From JAMXLO01 sp963749575 (lineage in GTDB: Bacteria > Pseudomonadota > Alphaproteobacteria > Acetobacterales > Acetobacteraceae), in the NCBI GenBank assembly GCA_963749575.1, contig CAVVNM010000014.1, positions 1,054,001-1,118,000 of the forward strand: DNA of 64,000 bases, read 5' to 3'. Below, in pieces: positions 56,398 to 64,000 of this stretch (the first letter of the stretch is position 1; each line of letters begins with the position of its first letter). The notes beneath the pieces were generated by a model, which was given only the letters and a program-made list of their open reading frames with translations, was not told where the DNA came from and made no database searches. A program made the translations under genes and the position numbers.

Positions 56398-58713
56398 TCA
56401 GGTCGACAATTGATCCCCGATGGGCAGACTGCGGATGCGCTTGCCGGTTGCGGCGAAGATCGCGTTGCACAGTGCGGGCGCAAACGGCGGCAGCCCTGGC
56501 TCGCCGACGCCGCTCGACGGCACGTTCCAGGCCGCTGGAATGATATCGACGTGGACCTTGAGCGGCGCCTCGTCGATTCTCGCCACGATGAACGTATCGA
56601 AGTTGCTCTGCTGCGCGCGACCGCCCTTGAAGGTGATCTCACTGTTCTTTGCCAGCGCCAGTCCCATCACCGCGGCACCTTCGATCTGCGAGCGGATACG
56701 CTCCGGGTTGATGTGGAAGCCGCAGTCCATTGCCGTATATACGTGCGGCACGCTGAGGTTGCCTTTGGCGTCCACCGCCGCATGCACGACCGTCGCGACA
56801 TAGGTCAGGAAGCTGCGGTGCGCGGCGATGCCGAGGCCCTGGCCCGGCGGCAGGCGTTGCCCCCAACCAGCCGAGCTGGCCGCAGTCTCGGCAACCCGGC
56901 GCAACCGCGCGGTGTCGATCGGATAGGTATCGAACGGATCGCCGTAGTTCCAGTAGTCCTTCACCTCCGGTGACTTGCGCGGATCGACGATGCGGTCCGG
57001 CCCGATCAGCGCGAGCAGCATATCCTTGGGGTCGCGTCCGAGTGCGGCCGCCAGTTCCGCCACCATCGACTGTACCGCGAAGCCGTGCGGGATGTTGGAC
57101 ACCGAGCGGAACCACCCGATGCGGGTATGCGCGGAGCACGCACCGTTCTCGCACCGCAGGTTGGGTATGTCGAATGGGTTGTCGATGAGTCCCATGCCGA
57201 GTTCGAATGCCGCCTGGTGGTCGGCTCCGGCCTTGAACGTCGAGGCAATGGTGGGCGCGACGCTGCGGTGCCGCCACGCGGTGACCTTGCCATCGGCGTC
57301 CACCCCGGCATCAATCCGCTCGACGGAGACGGTGTGGTAGAAATCGTGCCGGATATCATCCTCGCGGGTCCAGGTGAGCTTGACCGGCGCGTCGATCGCC
57401 TGCGACACCAGGGCAGCTTCCAGCACGTAATCCCATTTCGACTTGCGGCCGAACCCGCCGCCGAGCAGCGGCACGTTCACGGTCACGTCGGCTACCGGAA
57501 TGCCCAGCACCTTCGCGAGATCGTCGCGACAGCCCCCCGGGCTCTGGGTTGCCGCAATGGCCAGACACTTGCCGCCGGCGACGTGTACGGTGGCGGACGG
57601 CGGCTCCATGGTGGCATGCGAGAGGTGCGGAATGTAGTACTGCGCCGACACCACCTTGGCGGCGGTGCGCAAAGCCGCCTCGGCATCGCCGTCATTGCGC
57701 ACCACCGTCCCCGGCTTGGCCGCGGTATCCTCCATCTCCTTGCGGAAGGCAATCGAGTCGTAGCTGGCGTTCGGCCCGTCGTCCCAGACGATCTTCAGCT
57801 TGTCACGCCCCTTGATGGCGGAACCGGTGTTGCGGGCAACCACGGCGACACCACCGACCGGCATGAACTTCGCAGGCCAGGCCCAGCCCTTCACCTCGAC
57901 GACCCGCTCGACGCCCGGCACCTGCATCGCCTCGCTGGCATCGAATGAGACGAGCCTGCCGCCGACGACCGGCGGTCGCGCCACGACCGCGAATTTCATT
58001 CCCGGAATTCTGGCGTCGATGCCGTAGGGCGCGCGGCCCACGGTGATGTCGTACAGGTCGACGATCGAAACCGTGCCCGTGCCGATGTAGCGGAACTGGC
58101 TCGGGTCCTTCAGCTTGAGGTCGGCTACCGGCGGAACCGGCAGTGCCGCCGTCGCCGCCGCGAGTTCGCCGTACCCCGCGTTCCGTCCCGAGCCGATGTG
58201 CACAACCACGTGGTTGTCCGCCTTGACCTCGATCGGATCGACGCCCCAGCGTTTGGCCGCGGCCTGCTCGAGCATCATGCGCATCGCCGCGCCGCACTGG
58301 CGCATCGGCTGGATGAAATGGCGAACGCTGCGCGAGCCGTCGGTGTCCTGATTGCCGTATCTCTTCTCGTCGCCCGGCGCCTGCTGGACGCGCACCCGGG
58401 ACCAGTCGGCCCCCAGCTCGTCGGCCACGACCATGGGCAGGCTGGTACGCACCCCAGTGCCCATTTCGGAGCGGTTGGTGATGATCGTCACCAGCCCGGA
58501 CGGGTCGATGGAGATATAGACGTGCGGGTCAATCACCGTGCCGCCCGGCATGGCGCCAGCACCGGTCGCCCAGTCTGCCATCGCGCGGCCGGGCCGCAGG
58601 CTCGCTCCAAGCACCAGGGTGCCGGATGCGACAGCTCCCTTGAGCAACAGGCGCCGGCTGACGTTGACAATGGTTCCCGTCGGCAGCGGGGCAGGATCGA
58701 ACATGTGTGTCAT
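56398..58713 (-). CDS. Molybdopterin-binding subunit of a xanthine-dehydrogenase-family oxidoreductase (IorB type)
   Basis: A 771-residue large subunit. It carries a twin-arginine signal (VNVSRRLLLKGAVASGTLVL), so the enzyme is periplasmic. EMGTGVRTSLPMVVADELGA, PLLGGGFGRKSKWDYVLEAA and TRIGWFRSVSNIPHGFAVQS are cofactor-binding blocks, and PSSGVGEPGLPPFAPALCNA contains the catalytic Glu (GVGEPG). The size and Tat signal match isoquinoline 1-oxidoreductase/aldehyde dehydrogenase-type enzymes that hydroxylate aldehydes or N-heterocycles. It is co-transcribed with the 2Fe-2S subunit 3 bp upstream. No FAD subunit is encoded nearby, so electrons probably pass to a cytochrome. Confidence 0.9.
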   Translation of the reverse strand: MTHMFDPAPLPTGTIVNVSRRLLLKGAVASGTLVLGASLRPGRAMADWATGAGAMPGGTVIDPHVYISIDPSGLVTIITNRSEMGTGVRTSLPMVVADELGADWSRVRVQQAPGDEKRYGNQDTDGSRSVRHFIQPMRQCGAAMRMMLEQAAAKRWGVDPIEVKADNHVVVHIGSGRNAGYGELAAATAALPVPPVADLKLKDPSQFRYIGTGTVSIVDLYDITVGRAPYGIDARIPGMKFAVVARPPVVGGRLVSFDASEAMQVPGVERVVEVKGWAWPAKFMPVGGVAVVARNTGSAIKGRDKLKIVWDDGPNASYDSIAFRKEMEDTAAKPGTVVRNDGDAEAALRTAAKVVSAQYYIPHLSHATMEPPSATVHVAGGKCLAIAATQSPGGCRDDLAKVLGIPVADVTVNVPLLGGGFGRKSKWDYVLEAALVSQAIDAPVKLTWTREDDIRHDFYHTVSVERIDAGVDADGKVTAWRHRSVAPTIASTFKAGADHQAAFELGMGLIDNPFDIPNLRCENGACSAHTRIGWFRSVSNIPHGFAVQSMVAELAAALGRDPKDMLLALIGPDRIVDPRKSPEVKDYWNYGDPFDTYPIDTARLRRVAETAASSAGWGQRLPPGQGLGIAAHRSFLTYVATVVHAAVDAKGNLSVPHVYTAMDCGFHINPERIRSQIEGAAVMGLALAKNSEITFKGGRAQQSNFDTFIVARIDEAPLKVHVDIIPAAWNVPSSGVGEPGLPPFAPALCNAIFAATGKRIRSLPIGDQLST

Positions 58714-58716
58714 GGC

Positions 58717-59169
58717 TCACGCTCCTGTCGAAGCGAGCGTGATTGCCTCGGCGATACGCTGATAGCAGCCGCAGCGACAGATGTTGCCCGACATGACGGT
58801 AACCACCTCGTCGCCTGACGGCTTCGGGCTCGACGCCAACAATGCCGCCGCCTGCATGATCTGCCCGGCATGGCAGTAGCCGCATTGCGGCACATTGGCC
58901 TCCCGCCAGACCCGCTGCACCAGATGATTGCCTTCCGGGTGAAGCCCTTCGATCGTCACGATGATCTTTCCGGCGGCGTCGCCTGCGTGGATACCGCAGG
59001 AGCGCACTGCGGCACCGTCCAGGTGCACTGTGCAAGCGCCGCACAGCCCCTCGCCGCAGCCGAACTTGGTCCCGGTCAGGCCAAGTTCGTCCCGCAGCAC
59101 CCAGAGCAGGGGCACAGTCGGGTCGCCGTCGTAGGAATAGTCGGTTCCGTTGACTTTCAGCGTGACCAT
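58717..59169 (-). CDS. 2Fe-2S subunit of the molybdenum hydroxylase (IorA type)
   Basis: A 150-residue subunit. FGCGEGLCGACTVHLDGAAV is the plant-ferredoxin-type 2Fe-2S site. VPQCGYCHAGQIMQAAALLA and GNICRCGCYQRIAEAI form the second, helical 2Fe-2S site. Together they relay electrons from the molybdopterin subunit encoded directly downstream. The ATG at 59169 follows GGGAGG; the frame is open upstream but lacks support there. The protein has no signal of its own and presumably rides on the Tat-exported partner. Confidence 0.93.
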   Translation of the reverse strand: MVTLKVNGTDYSYDGDPTVPLLWVLRDELGLTGTKFGCGEGLCGACTVHLDGAAVRSCGIHAGDAAGKIIVTIEGLHPEGNHLVQRVWREANVPQCGYCHAGQIMQAAALLASSPKPSGDEVVTVMSGNICRCGCYQRIAEAITLASTGA

Positions 59170-59394
59170 CGCGTGGTCCTCCCAGGTTGAAGGTGGGGGC
59201 CGTGCGGCACGGCCCGGCCGTGGTTGTCGGTGGCGGCGCACCGCGAACACCCAGATCACGCCGCCCAGCGGAACCTGGTCAGGGTCGAGCTTCATCGGCG
59301 TCTTGGCAAGCGCATTCTGGATCCGCTGGGCGCCCGCGGTATTCCACTCTACCGGTGGGCGTGGAGGTTGCGTCCGGCGGACGCGTCGAACCCT

Positions 59395-61251
59395 TCAGTG
59401 CGCTGCCGCCGGTTTGAAGTCGGCAATCAGCTCCTCGATCCTCGCCGGATCGGATTGTTCCATGACGTGCCGCGCGAAGCGCGCGCAGGCGTCGATCTCC
59501 ACCGACCGCACCGCCCGCTTCACCCGCGGCACCGCGGAGGCCGCCATGCTGAAGCTGCGCAGTCCCAGCCCCAGCAGCAGCGGTGTCAGCCGTGGATTGG
59601 CCGCCATCTCGCCGCACACCGACACCGGCATTCGCATTCGCAGCGCCGCCTCGGTGGCGAACTGCACCAGTCGCAGGACGGCCGGGTGCAGCGGGTCGTA
59701 CAGTTCGGCGACATCCGTCTCGCCGCGGTCCACCGCCAGCGTGTAGGCGGTCAGATCGTTGGTCCCGATGGCGAAGAAATCCGATTCGAGTGCCAGTGCA
59801 TCGGCTGACAGCGCAGCGCCGGGGGTCTCGATCATGATCCCGAGCGGCGGCAGCTTGTCCGGAATCCGCTCGCCGCGCCGTCGCAGCCGTCGCGCCACGC
59901 GCTCGTACACGTCGCGCGCCGCCCGCACCTCGGCAACCGTGGTGACCATGGGCAACATCACCCGCACCGGTCCCACGGCGGCGACCCGCAGGATGGCGGA
60001 GAGCTGGGTCTCCAGCAGTTCGACGTGGCGCAGCAACAGCCGGATCCCGCGCAAGCCGAGGGCTGGATTGGCATCGGCGATGTCGGGCACGATGCCGGCA
60101 CTGGCCAGCGCCTCGATGTCCTTCTCGCCGCCCCAGTCGAGCACGCGGATCGCCACCGGATCGCCGCCCATCGCCTCCACAATGCTGCGGTAGGTCTCGG
60201 TCTGGGTGTCCTCGTCCGGCACCGTCTCGCGGTTCATGAACAGGAACTCGGTGCGCAGCAGGCCGATCCCGACCGCGCCCGACTGGGCGATCAGCGGCAG
60301 TTCGAGCGGCAGCTCCAGATTGGCCTGCAGCTCGACCGTCTCGCCGTCCAGCGTCTCGGCAGGCAGCCGGCGCAGCTTGGCGAACCGCTGACGCTCGCGC
60401 GCGAAAGCCGTCACCGCCCGTCGCGCAGCGGTCAGGGTCTCTGGCCCGGGGTTCAACACCACGCTGCCGGTCGAACCATCGATCACCACCATGTCGCCTG
60501 GCTGGATCGCATGGGCGAGGCCAGCCGCTCCCAGCACTGACGGCACGCCCAATGCACGGAGCATCACCGCGGTATGACCCTCGGCACCTCCCTCCTCGGT
60601 CGCGACGCCGGCGAGCCGCGACGGGTCGAGCAGCGCCGCATCCGACGGTCGCAGCGACTCGCTGATCAGCACTGCCCCCTCGGGCAGGCCCGCGAAGCTG
60701 CGGTACGGTGCCCGCGTCAGGTTGCGCACCAGTCGCCGGCCGATCTCGCGTACCTCCTCGGCACGGCGAGTGAGGCTCGCGCGGTCTTCCGCCGGCGTGC
60801 TGGATTCGGCCTGTGCCAGGATCGTCGCGGCGATCGCTTCCGCTTCCCCCACGACCGCGCTTTCGGCCGACACCAGGGACTCTTCGATCCGCTGCCGCAC
60901 CGCGCGCGTCAGCCGCGACGAGCTCAGCATGCGGATGTAGGCCTCGATCAGCGGTGCCAGTTCGGTCTGGCTTTCCTCGGGCAGAACGGACAGTCGGTGG
61001 CGCAGCTTGGTGAGCTGCTTGCGAGATTGGCTGATCGCGGCATCCAGCCGGGCGCCCTCCGCGGCACTGTCCGCTGCCTGGATCTTGTGCCGGGTGATCA
61101 CCGGGGCCGGTTCGGACGCTCGGAACGCCGGCCCGATCGCGACGCCGGCGGAGACCGGGATACCGCCGAAGCGCGCCTCCGGCCGGGCGTTCTCGGGCCG
61201 CGCACGGCCGAGGCGTCGGTGTTGCGGTGGTGGCGGGCTAGTCCGATTCAT
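59395..61251 (-). CDS. PTS enzyme I (phosphoenolpyruvate-protein phosphotransferase)
   Basis: A 618-residue enzyme I without an N-terminal GAF domain. GGIPVSAGVAIGPAF is the typical start. GVATEEGGAEGHTAVMLRAL carries the phosphorylated His (TSH in most relatives; GH-T here). GLLRTEFLFMNRETVPDEDT and MIETPGAALSADALALESDF line the PEP site, and MPVSVCGEMAANPRLTPLLL contains the active-site Cys. It transfers phosphate from PEP to HPr, whose gene overlaps its start by 14 bp. With no sugar permease nearby, this is a regulatory PTS. Confidence 0.92.
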   Translation of the reverse strand: MNRTSPPPPQHRRLGRARPENARPEARFGGIPVSAGVAIGPAFRASEPAPVITRHKIQAADSAAEGARLDAAISQSRKQLTKLRHRLSVLPEESQTELAPLIEAYIRMLSSSRLTRAVRQRIEESLVSAESAVVGEAEAIAATILAQAESSTPAEDRASLTRRAEEVREIGRRLVRNLTRAPYRSFAGLPEGAVLISESLRPSDAALLDPSRLAGVATEEGGAEGHTAVMLRALGVPSVLGAAGLAHAIQPGDMVVIDGSTGSVVLNPGPETLTAARRAVTAFARERQRFAKLRRLPAETLDGETVELQANLELPLELPLIAQSGAVGIGLLRTEFLFMNRETVPDEDTQTETYRSIVEAMGGDPVAIRVLDWGGEKDIEALASAGIVPDIADANPALGLRGIRLLLRHVELLETQLSAILRVAAVGPVRVMLPMVTTVAEVRAARDVYERVARRLRRRGERIPDKLPPLGIMIETPGAALSADALALESDFFAIGTNDLTAYTLAVDRGETDVAELYDPLHPAVLRLVQFATEAALRMRMPVSVCGEMAANPRLTPLLLGLGLRSFSMAASAVPRVKRAVRSVEIDACARFARHVMEQSDPARIEELIADFKPAAAH

Positions 61252-61564
61252 CGAAGCCGGACTCGACCAGTGTGGCGAGGGCTTCGAGCGCTTCCTTGGC
61301 GTCCCAGCCCTCGGCGCGCAGCTCGATCACCGCGCCCTTGCCTGCCCCCAGCATCATCAGGCCCATGATCGACCGCGCCGGCACCGACTGCCCGTCGCGA
61401 ATCACGTCCACCGCGGCGCCGAACCTCTCGGCCAGCATGACGAACTTGGCGGCGGCCCGGGCGTGCAGACCCCGCTTGTTGGGCACCGTGACGTTGCGGG
61501 TCAGGACCGGGGCGCTGGAGGCCAAATTGTCTGCTGAGGACGGGTCGCCGTCCTGCGGCGTCAT
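61238..61564 (-). CDS. HPr-family phosphocarrier protein
   Basis: A 108-residue protein. VPNKRGLHARAAAKFVMLAE has the His phosphorylated by enzyme I (position 15 type). SVPARSIMGLMMLGAGKG has the regulatory Ser that HprK phosphorylates. An N-terminal extension of about 20 residues (DGDPSSADNLASSAP) precedes the domain. It is coupled to the EIIA gene (ATGA overlap) and overlaps enzyme I. With HprK and RapZ nearby, it links carbon/PEP status to regulation rather than sugar import. Confidence 0.94.
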   Translation of the reverse strand: MTPQDGDPSSADNLASSAPVLTRNVTVPNKRGLHARAAAKFVMLAERFGAAVDVIRDGQSVPARSIMGLMMLGAGKGAVIELRAEGWDAKEALEALATLVESGFDESD

Positions 61565-61983
61565 CCGCAACAGCCGTTGAGCTTGCAACCGGGCAGCACG
61601 TGCGAGGCGGCGGCGATGTATTTCCGCCCGGCCTCCTCCGCGCAGTGCACCGCATCGGCCAGCGGCTGCTTCGATCGCACCTTGGCGAGCTTCACCAGCA
61701 TCGGCAGGTTCACCCCAGCGATCACCTCGACGCCTTCGCGCTGCATCATCGAGATTGCCAGGTTGGACGGGGTGCCGCCGAACATGTCGGTCAACAGCAC
61801 CACGCCGTCGCCGGTATCGCACCGGCCGATACACGCCTCGATCTCGGCGCGGCGGTTCTCGATGTCGTCGTCGGGACCGATGCAGACCGTATCGACGTTC
61901 CGTTGCGATCCGACCACATGTTCCATGGCGGAGCGCAGTTCCTCGGCCAGTCGGCCGTGGGTCACCAGGATCATGCCGATCAT
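61561..61983 (-). CDS. PTS EIIA component, mannose family
   Basis: A 140-residue domain. MIGMILVTHGRLAEELRSAM has the phosphorylated His (VTHG). VVLLTDMFGGTPSNLAISMM is the D-M-F-G-G-T-P signature, and GVNLPMLVKLAKVRSKQPLA follows. In alphaproteobacteria this protein accepts phosphate from HPr without an associated EIIB/EIIC and acts as a regulator, for example on two-component kinases or polyhydroxybutyrate metabolism. The start at 61983 was chosen by alignment; the upstream ribosome-binding site is weak. Confidence 0.94.
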   Translation of the reverse strand: MIGMILVTHGRLAEELRSAMEHVVGSQRNVDTVCIGPDDDIENRRAEIEACIGRCDTGDGVVLLTDMFGGTPSNLAISMMQREGVEVIAGVNLPMLVKLAKVRSKQPLADAVHCAEEAGRKYIAAASHVLPGCKLNGCCG

Positions 61984-62039
61984 GTTCGCTGACAGGCTTC
62001 CCTGGAGGATGCTGGTACTGGGTGGGTCATGTCGTCGTC

Positions 62040-63050
62040 TCAGGCCTCCTGTGCCTGAACCGGCGCGGCTGTTGCGGCCGCGTCGCGAAATTCCGAGGCA
62101 CTGCCCGGCCACGGCACCGGCCGATCGGTCAGGTAGGCCGCCTCAAGCCCCTCGCGGGCCAGTTCGCGGTGCGTCACGTGCAGCCGCCAACCAAGACCCG
62201 TATCCCCGGACGCCCGGGCCGTCGCAATTCGGTCCGCCAGATGCTGCGCGAGCTGTTCGACCAAAAACACCGAACGGTGCCGCCCGCCTGTACACCCAAT
62301 CGTGATGCCTGCATATTTCTTGCCCTCTTGGACGAACCTCGGCAAGAGCATGTCGATCAAATCAGCCATCTTGGCGAAGAATGTCGCGAAGTCGGGGTCC
62401 GCTGCAATGAAGGCGCCGACCTCGGCATCCAGCCCCGTACGCCCCTGTAACATAGTGTCATAGTGCGGGTTTCGCAAAAAGCGTCCATCGAATACCAGAT
62501 CTGCTTCCCGTGGCAGGCCATGCTTATAGGCGAATGAGATCAGTGACACCACCAGCCGGCTCTCCTCGGCGTCGCTGTCGGCACCGAAGTGCCGGTCGAT
62601 CAGCCGGCGCAGCGCGGCGAGCGGCAGTTCCGAGGTGTCGATCACCAGGTCGGCCGCCTCGCGCAGCGGCGCCGTGAGCTGTTCCTCGCGGGCGATGGCG
62701 TCGGTGATCCGGCCCTGCGGCGCCAGCGGGTGGCGCCGCCGCGTCTCGGTGAACCTGCGCAGCAGCGTGGTCTCCTCAGCCCAGGCGAACACCAGCTCCG
62801 TCCTTAGCGCCGGGTCGGCGCGCAGCCGATCCATGGTCTGCAGCACGGCGTCGGCGTCGAAGCCGCTGGTGCGCGTATCGACGCCGATCGCCAGCCTGCG
62901 CTCGCTGCGTGTCACCATGTCCTCGAGCATGGCCAGCGGCGCATTGTCGACCGCCTCGTATCCCAGGTCCTCCAGCTCCCGCAGTACTGAAGACTTGCCG
63001 CCACCCGAGAGGCCGCTGACCAGCACCACCCGGAGACGGTCGCTCCTCAT
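62040..63050 (-). CDS. rapZ: RapZ-family nucleotide-binding protein
   Basis: A 336-residue protein. VVLVSGLSGGGKSSVLRELE is Walker A. AIGVDTRTSGFDADAVLQTM is the Walker-B-like block. SLISFAYKHGLPREADLVFD, FLRNPHYDTMLQGRTGLDAE and ITIGCTGGRHRSVFLVEQLA are strongly conserved RapZ segments. In enterobacteria RapZ is an RNA-binding adaptor controlling glmS mRNA through small RNAs; in this lineage its role is less defined. The C-terminus has an extra 30-residue tail. The start at 63050 overlaps the hprK stop. Confidence 0.95.
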   Translation of the reverse strand: MRSDRLRVVLVSGLSGGGKSSVLRELEDLGYEAVDNAPLAMLEDMVTRSERRLAIGVDTRTSGFDADAVLQTMDRLRADPALRTELVFAWAEETTLLRRFTETRRRHPLAPQGRITDAIAREEQLTAPLREAADLVIDTSELPLAALRRLIDRHFGADSDAEESRLVVSLISFAYKHGLPREADLVFDGRFLRNPHYDTMLQGRTGLDAEVGAFIAADPDFATFFAKMADLIDMLLPRFVQEGKKYAGITIGCTGGRHRSVFLVEQLAQHLADRIATARASGDTGLGWRLHVTHRELAREGLEAAYLTDRPVPWPGSASEFRDAAATAAPVQAQEA

Positions 63051-63550
63051 GCGGTGAATGCCCCCGCGATCTGGGTGACGCGGCCCAGCGCGCAGTCCAG
63101 CGCCAAGGCCACGCGCTCCGGCGCGGACGCGGCCTGGGGGTCGATCACGGTCAATGGGAGGTCGAGCAGGTCGTGATGCGCCGGCGTCGGCAGCCGGGCG
63201 ACGTGGGTGGACAGCTCGACCGCGAGAGCGAGGCGTGCCGACGCGACGTGAGGCAGCCGCACGATGCCGAGTCCGCGAACCTCGAGCAGACCGGCGAGGG
63301 CAGGAACCGGACTTGCGACGCCGTCCACGATGTCCACGCGGTCGTCCGCCACCAGCTCGAAGCCGCACGCGAGCAACCGCAAAAGCAGGTCCGACTTGCC
63401 TGCACCCGGTGGACCGATCAGCAGCACGCCGTCACCGGTGCGGCTGGCGCAGCTCCCGTGAATCTGCATGACCTCCCACTCTGGTCCGGTCCGCGCCGGA
63501 AAGGAAGCCGTCTTGTCGCCCTGGGAGGGAAGTGCCAGCGTCGCTGCCAT
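63047..63550 (-). CDS. hprK: HPr kinase/phosphorylase, short alphaproteobacterial form
   Basis: A 167-residue, C-terminal-domain-only HprK. GDGVLLIGPPGAGKSDLLLR is Walker A. GFELVADDRVDIVDG carries the acidic residues. AGLLEVRGLGIVRLPHVASA is the HprK signature (E-V-R-G-x-G). It phosphorylates the regulatory Ser of HPr. The first gene of the hprK-rapZ-EIIA-HPr-EI cluster; it diverges from the dehydratase gene at 63549, with start codons overlapping by two bases on opposite strands. Confidence 0.93.
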   Translation of the reverse strand: MAATLALPSQGDKTASFPARTGPEWEVMQIHGSCASRTGDGVLLIGPPGAGKSDLLLRLLACGFELVADDRVDIVDGVASPVPALAGLLEVRGLGIVRLPHVASARLALAVELSTHVARLPTPAHHDLLDLPLTVIDPQAASAPERVALALDCALGRVTQIAGAFTA

Positions 63551-64000
63551 GATCAGCCGCAGCGATATTGCCGCCGCCGCCGTCCGGATCGCAGGCCATG
63601 TCCGTCACACGCCGGTGGTTTGCCTCGCCGCCACCGAACTGAACCTTGGCTTCCCGGTGACGCTGAAGCTGGAGCTGCTGCAGCACGCGGGCAGCTTCAA
63701 GCCGCGCGGCGCGTTCAACCGGTTGCTGTCGGTGCATCTGCCGCCGGCCGGAGTGATCGCGGCGTCAGGCGGCAACCATGGTGCGGCGGTTGCCTACGCC
63801 GCGCGCGCGCTCGGAGCCAAGGCGGAGATTTTCGTTCCGGCGCTGACGCCGATGACGAAGGTGGCGCGGATCGCGAGCTATGACGCGCGTGTGGTGCAGA
63901 TTGGCGCGACCTATGCCGATGCGTTGGCCGCTTCGCGCGATCGCCAGACCGCGACCGGCGCGCTCGAGGTGCATGCCTACGACCATCCGGACGTGCTGGC
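63549..64000 (+). CDS. PLP-dependent threonine/serine dehydratase-like enzyme, partial
   Basis: The frame is open to the window edge, giving 150 residues. It starts MISRSDIAAAAVRIAGHVRH, then LKLELLQHAGSFKPRGAFNR with the PLP-binding Lys, GVIAASGGNHGAAVAYAARA (the PLP phosphate/Asn loop), and EIFVPALTPMTKVARIASYD. This is the fold-type II family of threonine dehydratases and related serine dehydratases/racemases. The substrate cannot be fixed without the C-terminal half. Its ATG lies head-to-head with the hprK start. Confidence 0.85.
   Translation, partial: MISRSDIAAAAVRIAGHVRHTPVVCLAATELNLGFPVTLKLELLQHAGSFKPRGAFNRLLSVHLPPAGVIAASGGNHGAAVAYAARALGAKAEIFVPALTPMTKVARIASYDARVVQIGATYADALAASRDRQTATGALEVHAYDHPDVL

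Overview
The window is high-GC DNA from a proteobacterium, most likely an alphaproteobacterium of the Acetobacteraceae/Rhodospirillales type. This rests on gene content and order only: the hemE-hemH-hemJ block beside rho, facing a PEP-synthase/PPDK regulator and maf; the short HprK form with rapZ, EIIA-Man, HPr and EI; a TAXI-type TRAP receptor; and a Hint-domain surface protein. No rRNA is present to confirm it. Layout: (1) 1-9317, left chromosomal flank. It holds the end of a TAXI solute-binding protein, an MFS transporter coupled to an SDR oxidoreductase, a palindromic dispersed repeat, a flavodoxin-like protein, a ribosome-inactivating-protein (RIP) homologue behind an amidohydrolase, a Hint-domain protein, and a tandem pair of near-identical secreted peptides. 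(2) 9318-38544, a 29-kb genomic island in tRNA-Ala(GGC), bounded by a 48-bp duplication of the tRNA 3' half. Inside both ends lie TGAAGCCC repeats spaced exactly 11 bp, probably integrase arm sites. The left half resembles a P4-like satellite: integrase, a three-gene cargo with a QueC-like enzyme, an AlpA/Xis-type regulator, and a primase/Toprim-helicase. The right half is a mosaic of decayed pieces: rfbB/rfbA/rfbC, a serine recombinase, IS1634-type transposase halves, a CDP-paratose-epimerase-like gene, glycosyltransferases, methyltransferases, a second primase remnant, a peptide-binding protein, a DUF4239 fragment cut by a 327-bp inverted-repeat element, and a GT39-like membrane protein. (3) 38575-49229, right flank. 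It holds an acyl-CoA-synthetase-like protein, both subunits of a 3-oxoacid CoA-transferase, a complete dipeptide/oligopeptide ABC operon, adenosylhomocysteinase and an SDR. (4) 49273-64000, housekeeping and accessory metabolism. It holds a periplasmic beta-propeller, rho, hemJ-hemH-hemE, ppsR-maf, a two-subunit molybdenum hydroxylase, the regulatory PTS set (EI, HPr, EIIA-Man, RapZ, HprK) with no sugar permease, and the start of a PLP-dependent dehydratase. Single-base frameshifts are unusually frequent. They are dense in the island but also hit oppD-type, substrate-binding and SDR genes in the flank, so part of the apparent gene decay may be sequence error. The two most interesting signals are the RIP homologue at 3718-4347, where four ricin active-site residues are conserved and the fifth is an aromatic swap, and the QueC-like cargo at 10957-13804.
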